From Actinomycetes bacterium (GTDB lineage Bacteria > Actinomycetota > Actinomycetes > Streptosporangiales > Streptosporangiaceae), in assembly GCA_023425615.1 (NCBI GenBank), contig JAFACJ010000686.1:1-5181 (forward strand): 5,181 nucleotides of DNA. The letters run 5' to 3'. The translations under genes and the position numbers were made by a program. This document shows positions 1-5,181 of the stretch, in pieces; position 1 is the stretch's first letter, and every line of letters begins with the position of its first letter. The notes beneath the pieces are model-generated. The model was not told the DNA's origin and made no database searches. It saw nothing but the letters and a program-made list of their open reading frames with translations.

Positions 1-449
1 GTGCCGAGGCGTTCCAGCCTGCCGCGGGCGACGGCGAGGACCCCGGTGATGGGGGTGCCCTCCTCGACGAGGACCTCACCGGGCACGACGTCGCGGGCGG
101 TGAAGCGGGAGGCGAGCGCGGAGAGCAGCTCCCTGCCCGCGGGGGTGCCCTCAAGGCCGCGCAGCGCCGGGAGGCCGCAGAGGGTCACGGGCACGACGCG
201 GACCCCGGCGGCCTCCCAGGCGAAGCCGATCCTGCGCTGCCTCCCGGCGCGGACGCGCCTGCGGTTGACCCGGTACGTCCCGCCGGAGACCTCGACCCAC
301 GGGAGCTTGCGCAGCAGCCACCGCGAGGAGATCCCCTGCATCTGGGGCGGGGTCTTGGTGGTGGTGGCCAGGGTGCGGGCCCCCGCGGGAGGCAGGCTGA
401 GCAGCGGGGGGCCGTCCTGGACGCCGTCGGGCGAGCTGATGATCGTCAT
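1..449 (-). CDS. Family 2B encapsulin shell protein (cyclic-nucleotide-binding-domain type), N-terminal part, cut by the left edge
   Basis: The gene starts at ATG 449 and runs off the left edge, so 149 codons of a protein usually about 450-480 aa long are visible. A GGAGG site (456-460) sits 6 bases before the ATG. After a short variable leader, residues about 26-64 ([20 protein letters not shown], then a [15 protein letters not shown] stretch) match the N-arm and first HK97-fold segment of family 2 encapsulins. Residues about 116-149 ([18 protein letters not shown], then [13 protein letters not shown]) begin a Crp-type cyclic-nucleotide-binding domain, which in family 2B is inserted in the shell protomer. 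Such proteins were long annotated as Crp/Fnr regulators or EshA-like proteins; no DNA-binding helix-turn-helix is visible here. It lies 36 bases after the methyltransferase gene, last in a 2-MIB operon. By family knowledge it forms an icosahedral cytoplasmic shell that encloses 2-MIB synthase. Whether the missing C-terminus is intact cannot be judged. Confidence 0.9.
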   Translation of the reverse strand, partial: MTIISSPDGVQDGPPLLSLPPAGARTLATTTKTPPQMQGISSRWLLRKLPWVEVSGGTYRVNRRRVRAGRQRRIGFAWEAAGVRVVPVTLCGLPALRGLEGTPAGRELLSALASRFTARDVVPGEVLVEEGTPITGVLAVARGRLERLG

Positions 450-485
450 CGATGGCCTCCGTGGGTACGGCGGGACGGTCGCGGG

Positions 486-1346
486 TCAGATCCGGTCGGC
501 GGCGATGAGCAGGTAGTGGAAGCTTCCGCCGGTGTAGGCCTCGAGGAAGGCGTCCTCGATCCCGGTGACCAGGTGGGACCTGGCGCGCATCTGCCAGTAC
601 GGGATCGTCGCCTCGGTCAGGTCGACGACGTTGATGGGCACGAGCCCGTTGGCGGCCATCGCCGCGAAGTAGGCGCTGCGCGGGTGGATGTCGCAGATGT
701 AGTGGGAGTTGATCTGGCTGACGGGTCGGGACGGAAGGCCGTAGACGTCGTTGTAGCAGCCGGTGATGCACACATAGCGCCCGCCCGGCTTGAGCAGCCT
801 GCTGTGCTCGGCGAACAGGTCGTTCAGGTTCACGTACATCGTCGACTCGTTGTTCCAGATGCCGTCGAACGACGCGGTCTCGAAACCGGTGTCGAGCATG
901 TTGCGGAAGGAGAAGCGGACGGAGTCGGCGACCCCGCGTTTCTCGGCCTGCTCACCGGCGAACCGCACCTGCTCCTCGGAGATCGAGATGCCTTCGACCT
1001 GGCATCCGAACCGCAGGTTGGCCATGAAACTGGTGCCGCCGCGCCCGCAGCCGGCGTCCATCACCCGCCCGTCGGAGGGGATGGGCGCCAGATGTTCCAG
1101 CAGGAACGAGGACTGCGCCGTCTCCAGCCGGTGCAGTTCCGCGACGAGCCGCTCCTTGCGGGTGGCCTCCGGCCCCTCCAGTACCGTCCAGTCGGGTTCG
1201 CCGATGCCGTAGTGGTGGTGGTAGGTGCCGTCGACGTCGCCGAGGAGGAGGTTGACGGGGTTGCGTTCGTTGTTCCAGTAGTCGGCGACGGAGCGCTGGT
1301 AGGGGCTGGCGAGCACGGACTTGACGGCGTCGCTGGTGATGGTCAT
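486..1346 (-). CDS. gppmt: Geranyl diphosphate 2-C-methyltransferase (2-MIB pathway)
   Basis: This encodes 286 aa, close to the family's usual length. By family knowledge it transfers a methyl group from S-adenosylmethionine to C2 of geranyl diphosphate, giving 2-methyl-GPP, the substrate of 2-MIB synthase. The SAM-binding motif I is residues 95-103 (VMDAGCGRG), in a class I Rossmann methyltransferase fold. Residues 163-172 (IWNNESTMYV) hold Glu167, which probably corresponds to the active-site glutamate of this family. LLKPGGRYVCITG (184-196) is the usual motif region after strand beta-5. The N-terminal region with YWNNERNPVNLLLGDVDG and the HHHYGIG stretch is typical of GPP methyltransferases rather than generic SAM enzymes. 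ATG 1346 is chosen because a GGAGAGG site lies just upstream and homology begins there; a longer open frame to 1664 only shadows the synthase gene. The synthase stop codon lies 13 bases upstream and overlaps this ribosome binding site, so translation is probably coupled. Confidence 0.95.
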   Translation of the reverse strand: MTITSDAVKSVLASPYQRSVADYWNNERNPVNLLLGDVDGTYHHHYGIGEPDWTVLEGPEATRKERLVAELHRLETAQSSFLLEHLAPIPSDGRVMDAGCGRGGTSFMANLRFGCQVEGISISEEQVRFAGEQAEKRGVADSVRFSFRNMLDTGFETASFDGIWNNESTMYVNLNDLFAEHSRLLKPGGRYVCITGCYNDVYGLPSRPVSQINSHYICDIHPRSAYFAAMAANGLVPINVVDLTEATIPYWQMRARSHLVTGIEDAFLEAYTGGSFHYLLIAADRI

Positions 1347-1359
1347 CGCTGTTCCTCTC

Positions 1360-2505
1360 CTACGGCTGACGGGACTCGGATGCTGGGGACTCGGATGCCG
1401 GGGACTCGGGCGCCGTGGCGGCCTGCGACCGGGCGTAGCGGACGTTGGTCGCGTGCCATTCGAAGCCGCCGCCCATCCACGCCCGCGTCCCGCGCAGGAA
1501 CCACTGGAGCGGCGGGGAGGGCACGGAGGACAGGTCGCGGTGGGCGTCCTGGAAGCCGCGGACGAAGTCGTTGTGCAGCCCGACGATGACCTCGGTGGCC
1601 TCCTCGACGGTGCAGCCGCGGTCGGCGGCGACGAGCAGGACCATGTTGCAGACCGGTTTCTCATCGGCGGCGTCCTTCTCCACCGAGAACAGGTCGTTGA
1701 GCAGCACGGAGGCGGTGCCGGCCTGGAACAGGGCGCGGCGGACGCGCGGGTCGTAGTACAGCTCGGCGGGGAGCTCGTAGCCGCCGACGACGTCGATGAG
1801 CGTCATGGACGTGTAGAAGCTGTCGTGCTGGCGGGCGGCGAGGTACTCCCACGCCGGGGGGTGCCCGGTCTCCCGCCAGGCGGCGTAGGCGGTCCAGCTG
1901 ACGAACATCGCGAAGGTCGAGTAGCAGATCCGCTGGATCTGCGCGGGGGTGGCGTGCTCGCCCAGGTGGCCGGTGGCCGAGACGAACATCCGCAGCACGA
2001 GGTCGTCGGCGAGGGCGGCATCGAGCGGGGGAGTGAAGTCCCCGGCGCCGGGGGGAGGGTCCATCGCCGACATCACCAGGGCCAGTCTCGGCGGCAGCAG
2101 TTCGGGCACCGCGCCCAGCGACGTGTCGTCGGCGTAGTAGTCGTCGGCCGCCCACCAGCTCGCGTTGAGCTGGGCGGCGATGAGCAGCGCGTCGGGGTCC
2201 TCGGTGTCGGGGTGGGTGAGCATCGCCAGCCGCCCGAACCCGGCGGCGTCGAGCGCGTCGAGTTCGTGCTCGGCGAACCCCTGCTCGGCGGCCCACCGGC
2301 GGAGCCGCGCGTCGACCTCCGCGCCGAGCGCGTCGTCGATCCGCTCGACGGCCGGTACGTACAGGGGCGGCGCCTTCCCGTCCCCCCACTGCCGGTGCAC
2401 GTAGGCGGGCGGGGAGCCGAGCACGGCGGCCGCCGTCCCCAGGCCCGTCGGACCCGGCATCCGCCAGGGGGAGTGGCCGTCCGCGCCCCTGTGTACAGCC
2501 CGCAT
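1360..2505 (-). CDS. tpc: 2-methylisoborneol synthase (class I terpene cyclase, encapsulin cargo)
   Basis: This encodes 381 aa. By family knowledge the enzyme ionises and cyclises 2-methyl-GPP to 2-methylisoborneol with Mg2+. The aspartate-rich metal motif is residues 121-127 (DDYYADD). The NSE-type motif is 270-278 (NDLFSVEKD: N270, S274, with Asp278 where the consensus has Glu). The C-terminal Arg-Tyr pair is R356-Y357 (NVRYA). The cyclase fold starts near residue 45 (APPLYVPAVERIDDALGAEV). Residues 1-45 are low-complexity and Gly/Pro-rich, with a GPTGLGTAAAVLG segment (18-30), and probably form the disordered region that targets cargo to the shell. Streptomyces homologues are, from memory, about 440 aa, so this N-terminus is short. 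ATG 2505 is chosen because an AAGGAGG site ends 5 bases upstream; an in-frame ATG at 2568 lacks one. The C-terminus ends in an ESPAS repeat. It is the first gene of the operon, and no TTA codon was seen. Confidence 0.95.
   Translation of the reverse strand: MRAVHRGADGHSPWRMPGPTGLGTAAAVLGSPPAYVHRQWGDGKAPPLYVPAVERIDDALGAEVDARLRRWAAEQGFAEHELDALDAAGFGRLAMLTHPDTEDPDALLIAAQLNASWWAADDYYADDTSLGAVPELLPPRLALVMSAMDPPPGAGDFTPPLDAALADDLVLRMFVSATGHLGEHATPAQIQRICYSTFAMFVSWTAYAAWRETGHPPAWEYLAARQHDSFYTSMTLIDVVGGYELPAELYYDPRVRRALFQAGTASVLLNDLFSVEKDAADEKPVCNMVLLVAADRGCTVEEATEVIVGLHNDFVRGFQDAHRDLSSVPSPPLQWFLRGTRAWMGGGFEWHATNVRYARSQAATAPESPASESPASESRQP
1371..1415. repeat. Three tandem 15-bp repeats inside the 3' end of the 2-MIB synthase gene
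   Basis: Three head-to-tail 15-bp units (1371-1385, 1386-1400, 1401-1415) have the consensus GGGACTCGGATGCCG on the plus strand. The second differs from the first at one base and the third differs by two. Because the unit is a multiple of three, it keeps the reading frame and encodes a five-residue repeat (ESPAS/SESPA) in the synthase's C-terminal tail, beyond the conserved Arg-Tyr pair. It looks like a small in-frame minisatellite expansion of a disordered tail. Confidence 0.85.
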
Positions 2506-2563
2506 GCGCCCTCCTTCGCCGAGTGCGTTCCCCCAAGAGGCTCTCACGCAAAGTAAACGCATG

Positions 2564-2578
2564 GGCACGATAAGTGCC
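2564..2578. promoter_or_regulatory. Short dyad GGCAC-5-GTGCC upstream of the 2-MIB operon
   Basis: A perfect 5-bp inverted repeat with a 5-base centre lies 59 bases upstream of the 2-MIB synthase start, within the 154-base spacer after tetR (2506-2659). It could be an operator or part of the promoter region, but the arms are short and chance is possible. I found no convincing -35/-10 pair for the operon on the minus strand. No strong hairpin followed by a T-run ends the tetR transcript, so read-through from tetR into the operon cannot be excluded. Confidence 0.25.
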
Positions 2579-2659
2579 TACCGTTCGCGTGATACAGGAA
2601 CTGCCGCCGGGAGTCTGGACACGGAACGCGACTCTTGATAAACGCGGTGTGCGTGGGGC

Positions 2660-3274
2660 TCAGTGGCTGAGCGGCGCGTCGGCCAGGAGGCGCACGGCCG
2701 TGTGCAGGTAGGAGCGCAGGGCGTCGGGGTCGTCGAAGTCGTGGAGGCCGTTGATGAGGACCGCCGACAGGGTGATGCGGTAGAGGGCGTCGATGAGGAT
2801 GGTGACGTTGAGCTCGGGCATCCGGCCGCTGTCGATGTGCGCTTGCAGAACGGGGCCGAGGAACTCCTCGATGCGGCGGAGCTGGGTGTCGGCGTGCAGG
2901 GTGAACACCGGGAGCACCAGTTCGGGGACGTCGCGCAGCGCCGCCTTCAGCAGCGGGTGGCCGCGGGCGTAGCCGACGACGAAGACGAGCAGGTCGACGA
3001 GGTAGTCGACGCTCCACTCCAGGTCGTCGAGGAAGGGCGCGAGGCCGCCGATGAAGGAGGCGAGCTCGCGTTCGACGAGCGCCTCTTTGATGTCGTCGAC
3101 GGTGCCGCCGTACTTGTAGAGCGTGGGCCGGGAGACGCCCGCCTTCCGGGCGATGGCCGACAGCAGGCGGCCGGAGGCGAAGCCGCCCTCGACCAGGCAG
3201 TCCGCCGCGGCGTCCAGGATCAGGGCGCGGAACTCCTCGGGGGAGCGACGCGCGGGGCGCTCCATCACGGACAT
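2660..3274 (-). CDS. TetR/AcrR-family transcriptional regulator
   Basis: This encodes 204 aa from ATG 3274, a usual size for the family. Residues about 14-60 form the TetR N-terminal DNA-binding domain: an opening helix (EEFRALILDAAADCLVEGGF), then the helix-turn-helix (LLSAIARKAGVSRPTLYKYG, 37-56). The rest is a helical ligand-binding and dimerisation domain without a recognisable ligand signature. No strong Shine-Dalgarno site precedes the start. GTG 3277 and ATG 3265 are in-frame alternatives, so the exact start is uncertain by a few codons. It is divergent from the diiron oxygenase gene with 91 bases between them, and that gap contains a strong 30-bp dyad. Repression of the oxygenase-fprB pair and of itself is therefore the simplest reading. 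It also lies 154 bases upstream of, and in the same direction as, the 2-MIB operon, so a role there is possible but less supported. The inducer is unknown. Confidence 0.93.
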   Translation of the reverse strand: MSVMERPARRSPEEFRALILDAAADCLVEGGFASGRLLSAIARKAGVSRPTLYKYGGTVDDIKEALVERELASFIGGLAPFLDDLEWSVDYLVDLLVFVVGYARGHPLLKAALRDVPELVLPVFTLHADTQLRRIEEFLGPVLQAHIDSGRMPELNVTILIDALYRITLSAVLINGLHDFDDPDALRSYLHTAVRLLADAPLSH

Positions 3275-3300
3275 CACTCTAGGCCCGCGTGGGGGAGCCC

Positions 3301-3329
3301 TTGACCGCCCGATCCGCCGCGTTTACAGT
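3301..3329 (+). promoter_or_regulatory. Sigma-70-type promoter for the diiron oxygenase-fprB operon
   Basis: The -35 hexamer TTGACC (3301-3306) has five of six consensus matches. After a 17-base spacer comes the -10 hexamer TACAGT (3324-3329), with four of six matches. Transcription would start near 3336, giving a leader of about 30 bases before ATG 3366. The -10 element lies in the left half of the 30-bp dyad, so a bound repressor would block polymerase. Confidence 0.6.
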
Positions 3330-3347
3330 CGGCACATCGAGTGTAAA
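3320..3347 (-). promoter_or_regulatory. Possible tetR promoter overlapping the same dyad
   Basis: Read on the minus strand, TTTACA (3347-3342) could be a -35 element (five of six matches). TAAACG (3325-3320) could be a weak -10 element after 16 bases. A start near 3313 would give tetR a leader of about 40 bases. The two hexamers are formed by the operator arms themselves, so the match may be coincidental; if real, tetR would be autoregulated. Confidence 0.3.
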
Positions 3348-3349
3348 CG
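3320..3349. promoter_or_regulatory. Probable TetR operator: 30-bp dyad with 8-bp perfect arms
   Basis: The left arm CGTTTACA (3320-3327) and right arm TGTAAACG (3342-3349) are perfect inverted repeats 14 bases apart. Inside them, TCG (3329-3331) and CGA (3338-3340) also pair, so 22 of the 30 positions are symmetric. The dyad is AT-rich against a GC-rich background. It sits between the divergent tetR and diiron oxygenase genes and covers the -10 region and predicted transcription start of the rightward promoter. This position and size suit a TetR-family dimer, or two dimers, acting as repressor. Binding by the adjacent TetR protein is inferred. Confidence 0.8.
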
Positions 3350-3365
3350 AATGAGGGAGAGCGCC

Positions 3366-4331
3366 ATGATCGAGCAGGACTACCGCGACATGCTCAAGAC
3401 CCTCTCCGAAGGGTCGGTCGCCCGCCGGTTCGACCCCTACCTCGACATCCCCTGGGACGCCCCGGAACTGCGGATCGACCCCGCCGACCCGCGCTGGGCG
3501 CTGTCCCCGACCAGCGACCCGCTGGGCGCCCACCCCTGGTACCAGGCGCTGCCCGAGGAGCGGAGGATCGAGATCGGCAGGTGGCGCAACGCCAACGTGC
3601 AGAAGGTCGGTCTCTCCTTCGAGAGCATCCTCATCCGCGGCATGATGCAGTACGCGATGCGGCTGCCGAACGGCTCACCGGAGTTCCGGTACTGCCTCCA
3701 CGAGATGACCGAGGAGTGCAACCACATCCAGATGTTCCAGGAGCTGGTCAACCGCATCGGCGAGGACGTGCCGGGCATGAAGGCCCCCTACCGCGCCACC
3801 TCGCCGTTCTGGTCGCTGGCCGCCTACTTCCCGGTGCTCTTCTTCATCGGCATCCTCGCCGGCGAGGAGCCCATCGACCACCTGCAGAAGAACCTCATCC
3901 GCGAGGGCAAGGACGTCCCCAAGGCGATGCTGCGCGTCATGCAGATCCACATCGCCGAGGAGGCGAGGCACATCTCCTTCGCGCACCGCTTCTTGAAGGA
4001 GAGGGTCTCCCGGCAGGGCAGGGTGGCGCGGGGCGTCACCTCGATCACCTACCCGCTGGTCATGCGCTGGCTGGGCGGCGCGATCACGGTGCCGCCGCGC
4101 GGCCTGGCCAAGAAGTACGGCATCCCGCGCAAGGTGATGCGCGAGGCGTTCTGGAAGCGGCCCCAGTCGCAGGCGATCCTGCGCGACTGCTTCGGCGACG
4201 TGCGCATGCTCGCCGAGGAACTCGGCCTGATGAACCCCGTCTCCCGCGCGGTGTGGCGGATGTGCCGTATCGACGGCGAGCCCTCCCGCTTCCGCGGCGA
4301 GCCGCGCCGCCGCGCGCAGTACGCCGCCTGA
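3366..4331 (+). CDS. AurF-like diiron oxygenase, related to M. tuberculosis Rv0885
   Basis: This encodes 321 aa. The helical protein carries the carboxylate/histidine ligand pattern of the AurF (p-aminobenzoate N-oxygenase) family: Glu86 (LSFES), E117xxH120 (EECNH), Glu167 or Glu168 (AGEEP), and H195xxxE199xxH202 (HIAEEARH). Seven ligands can be placed, with the third helix pattern HxxxExxH exact, so a non-haem diiron centre is very likely. AurF itself oxidises an arylamine to a nitro group; the substrate here cannot be told. No signal peptide is seen, and the hydrophobic stretch at 150-165 lies between ligand helices, so the protein is probably cytoplasmic. ATG 3366 follows a GAGGGAG site; an in-frame ATG at 3351 has none, and a longer frame back to 3123 would overlap tetR. 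It is the first gene of a two-gene operon, 27 bases before fprB, which probably supplies its electrons. As I recall it, the same pairing occurs in mycobacteria (Rv0885-Rv0886). Confidence 0.9.
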   Translation: MIEQDYRDMLKTLSEGSVARRFDPYLDIPWDAPELRIDPADPRWALSPTSDPLGAHPWYQALPEERRIEIGRWRNANVQKVGLSFESILIRGMMQYAMRLPNGSPEFRYCLHEMTEECNHIQMFQELVNRIGEDVPGMKAPYRATSPFWSLAAYFPVLFFIGILAGEEPIDHLQKNLIREGKDVPKAMLRVMQIHIAEEARHISFAHRFLKERVSRQGRVARGVTSITYPLVMRWLGGAITVPPRGLAKKYGIPRKVMREAFWKRPQSQAILRDCFGDVRMLAEELGLMNPVSRAVWRMCRIDGEPSRFRGEPRRRAQYAA

Positions 4332-4358
4332 GCCGCCCGCGCACCGCCGAGGATCCCC

Positions 4359-5181
4359 ATGCCGTACGTCGTGACGCAGTCCTGCTGCAATGACGCCAAC
4401 TGCGTCTACGCCTGCCCGGTCAACTGCATCCACCCCACCCCCGACGAGCCGGACTTCGCCACCGCGGAGATGCTCTACGTCGATCCCGCGGCGTGCGTCG
4501 ACTGCGGCGCCTGCGTGACGGCCTGCCCGGTCGGCGCCATCCGGCCGCACACCCGGCTGGCCGAGGACCAGCTCCCGTTCCTGGAGATCAACGCCGACTT
4601 CTACCGGCGGGAGCGGCCCGCGCCCCCGCTGCTGGCGTCCGTGCCGCGGCCCTACCGGCTGCGCCACCGCGCACCGCTGCGGGTGGCGGTCGTGGGCTCG
4701 GGGCCCGCCGCCATGTACGCGGCGGACGAGGTGCTCACCTGCCCCGGCGCGACCGTGGACGTCTACGAGCGCCTCCCGTTCCCCTACGGTCTCGCGCGGA
4801 CGGGCGTCGCCCCCGACCACCGCGGCACCCGGGGCGTCGCCGCGACCTTCGACGCCATCGCCGCCCAGGACGGCTTCCGGCTGCACCTCGACACCGAGGT
4901 CGGACGGGACCTCACCCACGAGGACCTGCTGGCCGACCACCACGCCGTCATCTACGCGGTCGGCGCCGCCTCCGACCGGCGCCTCGACCTGCCGGGGGCC
5001 GAGCGCGTCCATACCGCGACGGAGTTCGTCGGCTGGTACAACGGCCACCCCGACCACGCCCGCCACGCCTTCGACCTGTCCCACCGCAGGGCCGTCGTCA
5101 TCGGCAACGGCAACGTCGCCCTGGACGTCGCGCGCATCCTCGCGCTCGACCCGGAGGCGCTGGCCGGCACCGATATCGCAC
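4359..5181 (+). CDS. fprB: FprB-type ferredoxin/NADPH-ferredoxin reductase fusion, N-terminal half, cut by the right edge
   Basis: 274 codons are visible; M. tuberculosis FprB (Rv0886) is about 575 aa, so roughly half is present. Residues 1-65 are a 7Fe ferredoxin domain. By analogy with other 7Fe ferredoxins, Cys9, Cys15 and Cys56 would bind the 3Fe-4S cluster, and Cys19, Cys46, Cys49 and Cys52 the 4Fe-4S cluster; Cys10 and Cys23 are extra. A linker (about 66-105) leads to an adrenodoxin-reductase-like flavoprotein: the FAD motif VAVVGSGPAA (109-118) with PYGLARTGVAPDH (142-154), and the NADPH motif VVIGNGNVALDVAR (246-259). NADPH would reduce FAD, which passes single electrons to the fused clusters. 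ATG 4359 has a GAGG site 6 bases upstream, and the MPYVVTQSCC start matches FprB homologues. It shares the operon with the diiron oxygenase and is its likely electron donor. The C-terminal part cannot be assessed. Confidence 0.95.
   Translation, partial: MPYVVTQSCCNDANCVYACPVNCIHPTPDEPDFATAEMLYVDPAACVDCGACVTACPVGAIRPHTRLAEDQLPFLEINADFYRRERPAPPLLASVPRPYRLRHRAPLRVAVVGSGPAAMYAADEVLTCPGATVDVYERLPFPYGLARTGVAPDHRGTRGVAATFDAIAAQDGFRLHLDTEVGRDLTHEDLLADHHAVIYAVGAASDRRLDLPGAERVHTATEFVGWYNGHPDHARHAFDLSHRRAVVIGNGNVALDVARILALDPEALAGTDIA

Noticed and set aside
1..449. Left-edge gene as a Crp/Fnr-type transcription regulator
   Set aside because: The start of a cyclic-nucleotide-binding domain is present, but it follows the family 2 encapsulin N-terminal signature, and the gene sits beside 2-MIB synthase.
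516..1589. Long plus-strand open frames across the left half (516-1589 and 1321-2556)
   Set aside because: They are antisense to clearly recognised 2-MIB genes and give low-complexity Gly/Val/Arg-rich translations typical of high-GC shadow frames.
2611..2634. GAGTC-14-GACTC inverted repeat as a tetR terminator
   Set aside because: The arms are only 5 bp with a long loop and no T-run follows, so it is not a convincing intrinsic terminator.
3123..3365. Longer N-terminus for the diiron oxygenase, starting at 3123 or at ATG 3351
   Set aside because: The extension would overlap tetR and cross the dyad and promoter. ATG 3351 lacks a ribosome binding site, whereas ATG 3366 has GAGGGAG upstream.
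3675..5084. Minus-strand open frame of 469 codons under the oxygenase and fprB genes
   Set aside because: Its translation is Val/Gly/Arg-rich without any recognisable domain, and it opposes two well-supported genes.

Overview
The window is very GC-rich, with strong G/C preference at third codon positions, Shine-Dalgarno sites of the GGAGG type and tightly packed operons. This points to a filamentous actinomycete (Actinomycetota). Gene content supports this: a 2-methylisoborneol (2-MIB) gene set with a family 2B encapsulin, and a ferredoxin/NADPH-reductase fusion of the mycobacterial FprB type. The genus cannot be fixed from the window. I saw no tRNA, rRNA, CRISPR array or insertion sequence.

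Left half (1-2505, minus strand): a three-gene operon for the earthy odorant 2-MIB, transcribed right to left. The order is 2-MIB synthase (1360-2505), geranyl diphosphate 2-C-methyltransferase (486-1346), then the N-terminal third of a family 2B encapsulin shell protein that runs off the left edge (449 to 1). The gaps are 13 and 36 bases, and each downstream gene has its own ribosome binding site. By family knowledge, the methyltransferase makes 2-methyl-GPP from GPP and SAM, the cyclase converts it to 2-MIB, and the cyclase is packaged inside the encapsulin shell through its disordered N-terminus. Here that N-terminus is unusually short.

Middle (2506-3365): a 154-base spacer with a few weak dyads, then a TetR-family regulator on the minus strand (2660-3274). 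A 91-base divergent intergenic region follows. It contains a clear 30-bp dyad (8-bp perfect arms, 3320-3327 and 3342-3349) that overlaps a good sigma-70-type promoter for the rightward genes, and probably the tetR promoter too. This is the best-supported regulatory element in the window.

Right half (3366-5181, plus strand): an AurF-like diiron oxygenase (3366-4331), then after 27 bases an FprB-type protein (4359 to the right edge). The FprB-type protein has an N-terminal 7Fe ferredoxin domain joined to an FAD/NADPH reductase. The pair resembles Mycobacterium tuberculosis Rv0885-fprB (Rv0886). It looks like a self-contained NADPH-driven oxygenase whose substrate is unknown and whose expression is probably controlled by the divergent TetR protein.

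The main points of interest are the TetR-controlled diiron oxygenase with a dedicated electron donor, the compact encapsulated 2-MIB operon with its shortened cargo-loading region, and whether the two systems, which share a boundary at tetR, are functionally linked.
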